A stretch of DNA of 64,000 nucleotides, taken from Syngnathus acus (lineage: Eukaryota; Chordata; Actinopteri; Syngnathiformes; Syngnathidae). Below the pieces are notes generated by a model. That model saw only the letters and a program-made list of their open reading frames with translations. It did no database searches and was not told where the DNA came from. The stretch is from assembly GCF_901709675.1 (NCBI RefSeq), contig NC_051104.1, positions 5,501,501 through 5,565,500 on the forward strand, in the 5' to 3' direction. This document shows, one piece after another, positions 30,445-53,779 of the stretch (the stretch's first letter is position 1; every line of letters starts with the position of its first letter). A program made the translations under genes and the position numbers.

Positions 30445-33400
30445 ATGCACCCGATCAGGCCGGAGTGCCATCCTAGGCCTATGCTCCCCACTTTCCCAGT
30501 GGGGCCTCGTTTTTCACAGCCGGCTACAATGATGACGGGCCCAAATATGTACAATGTACCGCAGCAGATCAGACCACCGGTACATCTCAATAGTCATGCC
30601 GGGTTCCATAATAGTCAGGTAAGTGATGCAGACACAGATTTCTCTCGCAAGAAAAAAAAAAACTCGATCTCCTTTTCAGACCTATTATTGCAAAGGCATA
30701 TATGCCCAAATAAAAATTTTTCTTTACTTTTGAACTGCAGCAACTACCACATCAATGGCCTGTTCAAAACGTCCTCGGCCCACATCCTCAACAAATGGTA
30801 TGATTGTTCAGTTTTGTTTCCAATATCTACAATATGTATTTTTGATTGAGTAACTTGACGGAGAATTTATTAGTCAATGGTGAAAGAGTAGAATTAAAAT
30901 GACTTTGTCCTACTCTGTTTTGGTGTTTTCCGTATGTTATAGGGGTGTAAATCGCGGGTTTTGTCACGATACGATATATCGATACAAAGAATCACGATAC
31001 GATATTTGCCGATATCTTAAAGCCTGCTGTGATTCATTCACGATACATCACGATATAGTGCTCTACGATGGATATAGAACAATATCCTGATTTATAACAA
31101 TTCATACGCAAAATCAACAAGGTACTGCAAACTCTTTATTTAGGAAATTCCAAAGTGCTTCCAAACGAATGACTTGAAGCCCAAAGGGGAGCGAATTTCC
31201 TCGTCTTCTTGGACAGACACTAGCCATAGCACCAGCCCAGGAGCCGCGTAGTTGTCGGCTCCCCTTTCACGTGCCTGCTCTGCTCTGCTCACAACACAAC
31301 ACGCCGCGCACTGCTCCCGGAAAGAGGAAGCAAGCAACAATGAACTGGATTTCAAAATAAAGTCGCGTCTAATGTCCGAGGTCAAAAACGGGCGATATAG
31401 ATCGATGTTTACGTTTAGCATCGATGCCAACAAATCGTAGAGCATTATATCGATTAATCGATGTGTATCGATGAATCGTTACACCCCTAGTATGTTATAC
31501 TTGCCACCATTTTGTTTTTTCTTTGTGTTCAAAAGTTCTATCCATCAATCAGATTCAATTCTCTGTTTTTCAGATGAGGGCTCCATCAGGCATGATGATG
31601 ACGCCCGGGGCCCCTCAGATGGTACCTGTTGGTTTTATGTGAGTAAAGCTGTTGACAAGCTACTAATAAAAATCACTCTTGTTTTGTTGGCAAAATCACA
31701 GCCTTTCTATTTTGTCTGTGTAGGAATGGAGAAATTTTGTTTGAGCAGGTGCATCCTTTAATGTCTACAGCTCCTCCCCAAAACCTCTTCACAACAATGT
31801 AAGCTTTGTTAGCTCAAACATTTCAATGTTTTATTTGCATTTTAATGTGCAGCTGATTGATAATAATGGTGGGAAAAGGTTTTTAATTTTTATCTTGGGC
31901 TCTGGCATTTAATTAACGTTGTGTAGACTTTTTATATAAACTAGGATTTCAGATTGAAATAATGCTGATTTTTCTTTAAAAAAAAAAACAAAAACGGGTT
32001 AATTTTGAAATGTTTGCTAAAAGACACCATTTTGCGTCCTTTATTTCAGTAACACAAGGAAGACTGAACATGTGCGGGAGCGACCCTACATAAAGAAGCC
32101 ACCAAATGCCTTTATGTTGTTTGCAAATAAGTACAGAGAAGTAGTCACCATGCAGTTGGAAAAGAGAGACAGTGCATCTGTTCACGTGGCGCTCGGAAAA
32201 ATGGTAGGTCGAGGAGGAAGCTCAGGAGACGTTACAGTCAATTGTTACATACAGTCGTCTCCAGAAGTATTCATTAATTCCTTTGTTTTTGTTGTATGCT
32301 AAAGACTTTCACTTTTATATCCTGCTTACCTGTTTTATGAAGCTGAGCTGTGATTGGTCATGTCATTTTCAGTTGGCATCAAATGACAAAATGGCCGCCC
32401 TATGACACATAACTTATATTTGTTAATATATACTCATTTGTCATTTACGCCAAACTGCTGTGTTCTTTCTGAAGACGGTCGTGTTTATTGTGCGTTCGCA
32501 GTGGAAGTTGCTACCACAGGCCGACAGGGATAAATATTACGAAGAAGCCGATGCTCAGAAAAGACGTCACGCTCAACTTTATCCTCGCTGGTCCACCTGT
32601 GAAAACTATGTAAGTGTTATTGTCTGCAACTCACATTTTTTTTTACATTGATGTGGGATAACAAATGAGAATATTTTTCTATTTTTCAGGGGAAACGCAG
32701 GAAGCGGCGGAAGAGTAAAATTCACACCGGTGTTTCAAGTACGTTAGCATCATTTCAACACAAACACATTGAGTAAGGGAGAATTGATTTTGCATTAAAT
32801 GTAGGATTAGATTGCGTTTTCACTTTTGCTACTCCGGTTCTTCATATTGAGGAGAGAATTTATCGTCTTGCTTTATTTGACATTGGTGGAGATCTGCACA
32901 CTACTGCCATTCTTGTTTTATGCACTATTGCTGTAGTTTGACTCGGCAGAAAAGATTCTCTTGTTCTCTTTGCAGAGGATACACCCGATACCGAAGTTCC
33001 CCACGGCAACAGTATGTGCCTTTCCACAGTCCAGAAAGACATCATGGTATCTGAAGAATTGGACTCGTCTTCAGAAACCATGCATTACAACTCCCAGCCT
33101 CCTTCCGCACTCGATTCAGAGGAGTCCGTCGAAGCACTGATTGAGGAAAAGAAATTCGTGCAGATGCCGTGCGGCAAAAATGAACTTTCCATTGCTCCCG
33201 ATGTACAGACTCAGGGAGAGATTCTTGAGAACGACCATGCGCTGAATCTCCTCGATTGCATGCTTCTTTCCCCTGCTTCCCAGATTGAGCTTCAGAGCGT
33301 CGAAGATGGCTTCCAACTGTTACTGGAGCATTTTGAGCCTCAGGGGCTCCCGTTACTCACAGAAGCTGAGGAGTATACCAAGCCCCTGAGTTTAGGAGAA

Positions 33401-33991
33401 TCGCAGCAGCTTATCATCAAGTTGTTTGAAGGTCCCGCGCTGACAGGGAATTTAAAAGTGGAGACTCAGCTGGACCTCGCTGTGCAGGGACACACGGTTG
33501 CAGCCGGCCCCTCCAAGCCTCTGAACAAACCCATCCAATTAGCACTGGAGCATCTTGACACAAAAGAAGACATACAACCACGCCTCATCGCACACTGCCA
33601 GACACTAGAGGCCGAGAGCCTAAAGCAAGATGTGCTGAATCAAGTACCGCTTGGACTTCTTGAGACATCCTCATCCACTTCACTCAGTTCCAAGGAAACG
33701 ACCCAAACCACGCCTAGCGAATCGAAAATAACACCGGTATTAGATCCCGTCTCTCCGCATCATCACAAATCGGAATCCTCCAGACTGCTGAGTCAAGACA
33801 CCGAGATCCAAGCGACGTCAGCAGACTTTGAGACATCTGCTCAAAGTCCGAAGTTAGCGTCCATTCAGTCTCTGAGCAAAGACAAGCTCTCGATGCCGCT
33901 GCCTCATGTTGAGACCTTGTCCGCCGCGTCACAATCAAGAGATGGCGATCTGCTTCAGTGTCTCAGTTTTGGCGATGAGCTACAATTCTAG
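30445..33991 (+). CDS. TCF/LEF-like HMG-box transcription factor, divergent, 565 aa, 8 coding exons
   Basis: Exons: 30445-30618, 30741-30797, 31574-31638, 31724-31798, 32050-32203, 32502-32609, 32690-32738, 32976-33991; all phases close (565 aa). Residues 1-123 are Pro/Met/Gln-rich (several PxxP, MM and PQQ motifs). Residues about 134-205 form an HMG box opening RPYIKKPPNAFMLF and ending YPRWSTCENYGKRRKRRKSK. The IKKPxNAFML start, the QLYPxWSxxxNYGK tail and the basic cluster are signatures of TCF/LEF rather than SOX or HMGB boxes; the middle of the box is divergent (FANKYR resembles HBP1/BBX). Residues about 227-565 are a long, polar, Ser/Glu-rich tail in one 1016-nt exon with no domain I recognise. 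I see neither the N-terminal beta-catenin-binding segment of TCF/LEF nor a C-clamp. Predicted nuclear DNA-binding protein; orthology unassigned. An AATAAA at 34932 may end the transcript. Confidence 0.8.
30940..31489. mobile_element. Non-autonomous hAT-type DNA transposon, 550 bp, with 8-bp target-site duplication
   Basis: The element starts TAGGGGTGTAA and ends TTACACCCCTA, a perfect 11-bp terminal inverted repeat. It is bounded by identical 8-bp direct repeats GTATGTTA (30932-30939 and 31490-31497), the target duplication length of hAT elements. The ends are rich in cgatat/atcgat motifs that extend the terminal inversion imperfectly. No transposase reading frame is present, so it would depend on an autonomous relative. 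It lies in intron 2 of the TCF/LEF-like gene. Confidence 0.9.
32350..32405. repeat. Fragment related to the fold-back repeat at 115-266
   Basis: The segment gctgtgattggtcatg, then tcattttcagttggca and aaatggccgccc, resembles in reverse orientation the core of the element near the window start. It lies in intron 5 of the TCF/LEF-like gene. Confidence 0.35.
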
Positions 33992-35444
33992 TTCATTGAA
34001 GGAGGACCCTCAGTCTGAAAATCTCCGGTAATGTCAGTTATTTTTGTGGTTTTCTCGTGAGACCTCTTTCCAGTAGCTATGTGTATCAACACATTCCACA
34101 AGCTAAGCACAAGTCTGCATATTTTTATCCAGCCTATGCAGCCTGTTGCTTACCCCAAATTGGGATGTACTTTACAGTAAGGTCAGGTTTAGAAGCTAGA
34201 AAAAAAATTAACAGTATCATATGGATATCGCTTCCGGTACAGTATCAATTCTAAATTGATGCCGTCACTGTCCAGTATAAACCATTTTTAATAATACGTG
34301 ACTCTACACGTTTTTAACAATCTGCAACTCGCAATTTGCGATATTTTGTAGGAGTGCCAAGCAGCACAGCAATGCGCTTCAGATATAACACGATAAATAA
34401 AACAAGCGGTAACACATTTTGCTAACAAAAGGCTTTTTTTTTTGTTAAGAAATCGATTTACATGTCAGAATCGATCATCTAGGAATTATTTTACTAGCTA
34501 TGTAAATTGCTACATGTTTCTCATATATACACGTTCTTGATATCCGTGTCGCCATTTTAAAGCACATATATGGTGATGCAATATTACGCTATGAATAAAT
34601 TACAATAGAAATCACAAATATGTATTTTTGTATCAAATTATCTCATGTGTGCAAACTGATGACAAAAGCTATCCCACTCCTTTAATGTGCCAGCTGCAAT
34701 GACCACCACAACCAAAACACAGGTTATTTCATCAATTTTCGAAATAGTTTGTCTTGCTGCAATGTAACACTGAAGATGGATGAACAGGGAGAATCAAGTT
34801 GTGTTTTGCCATATGGGAATATTTTATCCATTTTCTATATATATTTGTCTTGGTATACTATGTATATACTGTACACTCATTTATGCAGCTATCTAACACC
34901 GAAAATGAACAGGTGGAAACATCCCTGATCGAATAAAGGTAATTCTGAGACTACCTTGTGAGCCCATTTCTTGCTTCATTTCGTAGATTCAACCATGTCG
35001 CTCTTGTCCCACGTTCATTTTGGGACTCAGTACAATCTAGTGTTGGCTCGTGAGTGAACCATTCGTTCAAAAGAACGAATCTTCAATGAACGTGAGTTTG
35101 TTTTTTAATAAAGATTTATGTTCAAACTTGTCTGGTGTTTTATTCCTTGTTTTTATATTCACCAATTAAAACATCAAAATCTGACATTTGGTTAACTGCT
35201 TTATATGTATATGTGTTTTACGTTGTTATATGAGTTGGTGTCCCCCCAAATAACAAATGTCAGCATACCGGATTTTTTTTCAACCTTTTATTCAAACACA
35301 AACACATTCGGTATAGTAACACCATCAACTACAATCCAACAAATACAAAATCAAAACATCAATTTTGGCATAACGTGTGTCGGCTGGCATAGCAGCAACG
35401 CTGTCTGTCACGCACTCGTGAATCTTCGCGAACGAACCTGGACC

Positions 35445-35685
35445 TAATAGAGTGTCCGAATGATGTCACAGATCAAACAGCCAATCAGAAAGTGGGGGTG
35501 AGGGCGGTGTGGCACTTTTCACTTTCAGTTAAGCGTTGGCCATGATTTTTCCCTAATGAACTGGCCTGTTATTAGGTACACCTGAAAATGGCGGTGTACC
35601 TAATGGAGTGTCCGAGTGATGTCACAGATCAACCAGCCAATCAGAAAGTGGGGGTGAGGGCGGGTGTGGCACTTTTCACTTAAAC
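35445..35685. repeat. Left flanking units of the complex repeat cluster (two copies)
   Basis: Two related units contain gagtgtccgaatgatgtcac / gagtgtccgagtgatgtcac, then cagatcaa(a/c)cagccaatca, gaaagtgggggtgagggcg and gtggcacttttcac. The second is preceded by gtacacctgaaaatggcggt. They correspond to the units at 37240-37640 on the other side of the 235-bp array, with tgatgtca where the right-hand copies have TGACGTCA. Confidence 0.75.
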
Positions 35686-37085
35686 CAGGGGTGCCGACCA
35701 CCAGTCCTCGAAGGGCCACGTTCCAACATGTTTTCCAAGTGACCCTCGTTAAGCGCACCTGCGTGAAAAGTTTTAGCCTCTTTCACGTTCTGCGGGAGCT
35801 AAAACTTTTCACGCAGGTGCACTTAACGAGGTGATCACATGGACACTCCATTAGGTACACCGCCATTTTCAAGTGTACCTAATAACAGGCCACTTTATTA
35901 GGGAAATATCATGGTCAAAGGTCACAGGTGTCAAGCTCTGGTCCTCTGGGCCGCGTTCCAATATGTTTTCCAAGTTACCCTCGTTAAACACACCTGCGTG
36001 AAAAGTTTTAGCCACTTTCACGTTCTGCAGGAGCTAAAACTTTTCACGCAGGTGCACTTAACGAGGGAATCACACGGACACTCCATTAGGTACACCGCCA
36101 TTTTCAAGTGTACCTAATAACAGGCCACTTTATTAGGGAAATATCATGGTCAAAGGTCACAGGTGTCAAGCTCTGGTCCTCAGGGCCGCGTTCCAATATG
36201 TTTTCCAAGTTACCCTCGTTAAACACACCTGCGTGAAAAGTTTTAGCCACTTTCACGTTCTGCAGGAGCTAAAACTTTTCACGCAGGTGCACTTAACGAG
36301 GGAATCACATGGACACTCCATTAGGTACACCGCCATTTTCAAGTGTACCTAATAACAGGCCACTTTATTAGGGAAATATCATGGTCAAAGGTCACAGGTG
36401 TCAAGCTCTGGTCCTCAGGGCCGCGTTCCAATATGTTTTCCAAGTTACCCTCGTTAAACACACCTGCGTGAAAAGTTTTAGCCACTTTCACGTTCTGCAG
36501 GAGCTAAAACTTTTCACGCAGGTGCACTTAACGAGGGAAGCACACGGACACTCCATTAGGTACACCGCCATTTTCAAGTGTACCTAATAACAGGCCACTT
36601 TATTAGGGAAATATCATGGTCAAAGGTCACAGGTGTCAAGCTCTGGTCCTCTGGGCCGCGTTCCAATATGTTTTCCAAGTTACCCTCGTTAAACACACCT
36701 GCGTGAAAAGTTTTAGCCACTTTCACGTTCTGCAGGAGCTAAAACTTTTCACGCAGGTGCACTTAACGAGGGAATCACACGGACACTCCATTAGGTACAC
36801 TGCCATTTTCAAGTGTACCTAATAACAGGCCACTTTATTAGGGAAATATCATGGTCAAAGGTCACAGGTGTCAAGCTCTGGTCCTCGGGGCCGCGTTCCA
36901 ATATGTTTTCCAAGTTACCCTCGTTAAACACACCTGCGTGAAAAGATTTTGGTCATTTTCATGTTCCGCAGGAGCTAAAACTTTTCACGCAGGTGCACTT
37001 AACGAGGGAATCACATGGACATTCCATTAGGTACACCGCCATTTTCAAGTGTACTTAATAACAGGCCACTTTATAAGGGAAAAAT
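35685..37085. repeat. 235-bp tandem array, about six copies, with two internal palindromes per unit
   Basis: Units beginning atggtcaaaggtcacaggtg recur at 35911, 36146, 36381, 36616 and 36851, an exact 235-bp period, preceded by a more divergent copy from about 35685. Each unit has a long palindrome (ctgcgtgaaaagttttag on one side, ctaaaacttttcacgcag on the other, extended outward to the ends ccctcgttaa and ttaacgaggg) with a short spacer. A second smaller one is attaggtacac...gtgtacctaat around cgccattttcaa. Copies differ at only a few positions, so amplification is recent. Each unit carries the same 68-codon frame by virtue of repetition, not coding selection. Confidence 0.92.
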
Positions 37086-37190
37086 CATATTGGAAAACAT
37101 GTTGGAATGCAGCCCCGAGGACTAGAGCTTGACAACTGTGCCCTTTGACCATGATATTTCCCTAATAAAGTTTATTTATAAAGTGTCCAA
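37085..37190. repeat. Inverted partial copy closing the 235-bp array
   Basis: The sequence atattggaaaacatgttgga, gcagccccgaggac, then gccctttgaccatgatattt and ccctaataaag is the reverse complement of the start of the tandem unit. The array is therefore bounded on its right by the same sequence in opposite orientation, as in fold-back elements. Confidence 0.75.
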
Positions 37191-37239
37191 GTTTATATAT
37201 ATTTTTTCCTTTTCCTTGTTAAATACTGCTTCATGATTC

Positions 37240-37640
37240 GCTGAGGTCTCCTAATGGAGCGTTCAAGTGACGTCACAGATCCAACAGCCAATCAGGAGGT
37301 GGGGTGAGGGCGGGTGTGGCACCATCTAGTGTCCAAGTGACGTAGTTACACCTGAAAATGGCCGTGTACCTAATAGAGTGTCCAAGTGACGTCACAGATC
37401 CAATAGCCAATCAGGAGTTGGGACGGGTGTGGCACCTAAAGGAGTGTCCGAGTGACGTAGGTACACCTGAAAATGGCGGTGTACCAAATGAAGCGTCCAA
37501 GTGACGTCACAGCTCCAACAGCCAATCGGGAGGTGGGGGTGAGGGCAGGTGTGGCACTTTTCACGTTCAGTTAAGCTTTTCCCTAATGAAGTGGCCTGTT
37601 ATAAGGTACACCGGAAAATGGCAGTGTACCTAACACAGAA
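37240..37640. repeat. Right flanking units carrying CRE and CCAAT motifs
   Basis: At least three copies read gtgacgtcacagatccaa (or agctccaa), c/tagccaatc, then a GGGGTGAGGG-like or shortened stretch and gtggcac. Perfect TGACGTCA palindromes lie at 37268-37275, 37387-37394 and 37502-37509, each followed about 15-20 bp later by AGCCAATC. Between copies lie gtacacctgaaaatggc and the inverted gtgtacctaa. Whether the motifs are used is unknown. Confidence 0.75.
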
Positions 37641-37659
37641 AGCTTAAAACTAAGACACA

Positions 37660-37939
37660 GAGACAGTTGACTTGAACATTTGATTTATTAAGTTAAATGT
37701 ACAAAAGTTGAATGATGTGATACATGTTTTTTTTTGTAGGCTTTGTCATTCAGACAAAAAGAAAAGTGTGTCATGATCGAAAGCCCCGGAAAGAGGCAAT
37801 CATCCAAACCCTGATCTAAATCACATTACAATCTACGTACTGTGGAACACAGCTTATGTTCTTGTTGGGTATTTAAAATGTCATACAAAAGTGCATAACA
37901 TTGGAACAATATGTATTTACAGATTTTATATATACAGTG

Positions 37940-37982
<43 letters not shown>

Positions 37983-39943
37983 ATATAAAAAAGGCACAGA
38001 CGAGGGTGAAATAAAAACATTTGATCGTTCCTTTTCAAAAGTGCCACACAGACCCCTTTTTGGTAATTTGCTTTTTCATATACAGTGTGGAAAGCAAAGT
38101 AAAGGCAATGGCGTGATTGAAATCAGACTGCGTCAGATTCGGAAGCTGCCATCAATGTAGAATGAGGTTATGGGGGGGGGGGGACAAAAAAGAATACTGT
38201 AAAAGTAAAGGGGCTGTAAATAAACAACAGCAACACTTGAATGTGCTCAACATTCTCTTTGGCCACATGTCAACAGACTGGAATGGATGTGAGGGTACTC
38301 CGAACTTGAGGAGTCAGCGGTATTGCTTTGAGTGGGAAATGCTCGTGTGTATTAAAAAAGTAGAAAAATATCTGGTGTGTCAGGTAAAAAGAGATCAAAA
38401 AGTGCAATGTACAATCCTAACAGTGAGAGCAGGCTGACCCCTCCAGTATGTTTAAAACCAAACAATAAAAGAAAGACATTTTCCGCCTCCCGAGTGCAAA
38501 TCAGAGCCGCAATAGAGGCGGGACACCGTTTGGCTGGTAATTGCTGGGAAAGGTTCCGTTGTGTTGTGTTGATGCCGGAGCTGTGCCGGCACTGGGTTCT
38601 GTGTTAAAGGCACCAGCGGGAAAAATGTTCTTTTACGGCAGAGATGTTTGTGAGATTTGTGTCAAAGATAAATATCAGAGCCGTAACAAAAGCAGGACGG
38701 TGGCCATGTGGTACAGGAATGCCAGAAAAGGCAGAAAGAGTGTAAAGGTTCTCCTGGCCTGTTTTGTGAACGCAATCACCACTGATTGCAGACTTCCTCT
38801 CACTTTTATCTCAGCTTTTCTCAGTTGTGTATAAAAAGGCACTGGCGAATAAATACCATCTGCTGTTACGGCTCTGATGCAGCCACTGCAAGTTATCGTG
38901 ATAGCATATCACGAACAGAGAACATCTAAATGATACCAATACTGACAAGTGTTGCGCAATTTGGCATTTTGGAATTTGGCTATTAAGTTGAGGAGCTTCA
39001 TTTGAATTGTGTTGGCTACTATCTTTGAGCCAAGGAACCATGTTGAAGTGAGTTAAGGAGCTTCATTTGGACAACAGCAGTGCTTTTCAAAGATATTGTC
39101 GCAGTCCATCAAGTGTGGGACAAAATAACTATAGCGTGACATATCTTATCGTTAGATCTGAACAAATATTAGTCGTTTGACATAAACAACTTCATCCATT
39201 CACTTTTTTAACACATTGTGAAGCCAGCCAATAGATTGATAAACATCAGCTGCTATTTCGTGAGGCAGTATCTTGATATGACTTTATGTTGCAATGACGT
39301 AAATATTGATCCAAGATGTATAAAAATATTCACGCAATCACCGTATTCTAAGATAGTATTACGCAATTGGAAATTTCTGCACAACTTATCAATACTGATG
39401 TACTGGTGACTTTGCCTTCAAGTCTTGCCGTACATTATCGATACGAAACAAGAATCAATATTGTCGCTGTCTGATGTCACGCTGACATTTTTTTTATAGG
39501 CTATGAATTTTTTCAAATATAGTGATTAGCGCACAATTGCCGTATCTTGATACAGTATTAGGAAACTCACAATATCGGGATATTGGCAATAGTGCTGTCA
39601 GGAATTTACTCTGCCAATGCCACCCATGTGAACAACAGGCTGTGTGAAACCACTCCGGATGATCCCACTTTTCTTTATATGCCATGTTGCAGCTCCAACG
39701 CAGCCATTTCGTGATATAGGCGAGGCTCCAGTTTTATCGTAAGGCTTCTATGACGAAAAACAGGACGTTGTCGTATAAACATATCGCCTGCTAACAGAGG
39801 CTAATGGAGGCTAACGTGGCGTTTACAGTACACATACCACAGCCAATCACAGCTGCTCTGCCGCTAAGATAAGATAGCACAGTGACCCCAAAAAGCTCTC
39901 TGCCGCTAAGTGCTCGCTCTTAGTTGGTGGTCAGGGCGCCAAG
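37660..39943 (-). other. Probable 3' untranslated region of the MAP3K2/3-like gene
   Basis: No conserved frame occurs here. On the minus strand an AATAAA (plus-strand TTTATT at 37684-37689) lies about 2.25 kb past the kinase stop codon, which would give a long 3' UTR like those of mammalian MAP3K2/MAP3K3. The alternative is that this is plain intergenic DNA. Confidence 0.3.
37932..37988. repeat. (TA)n microsatellite
   Basis: An almost pure alternating TA run, interrupted once, in the gene-free stretch 37640-39943. Confidence 0.9.
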
Positions 39944-53692
<13,749 letters not shown>

Positions 53693-53696
<4 letters not shown>

Positions 53697-53779
53697 GTTT
53701 ACTGTCATCATCAGGAAGTGGCCCCGATGAACTCGAGCACGGAGCTCAACTTCTCTCGGCCGGCGGCGGACACTTCACC
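53693..53779 (-). other. Start-codon exon of the MAP3K2/3-like gene
   Basis: The exon is bounded by acceptor gtcttgcag and donor ATGG|gtgagtg. The terminal ATG G joined to AT GAC GAA GAG in the next exon restores M-D-D-E-E-A-L-N-S-I-M, matching the N-terminus of MAP3K2/3. Upstream in-frame ATGs could add M-M-T-V-N. Confidence 0.7.

Noticed and set aside
35035-35450. Possible inverted ends (gtgaaccattcgttc / cgaacgaacctgg) of another DNA transposon
   Set aside because: The inversion is short and imperfect and no target duplication could be found.
35911-36822. Four nearly identical 68-codon reading frames in tandem
   Set aside because: They arise because the 235-bp repeat is copied; the frame runs through a palindrome and shows no domain or codon-level constraint.
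35685-37085. CRISPR-like array
   Set aside because: The repeats are 235 bp, contiguous without unique spacers, and the sequence is eukaryotic.
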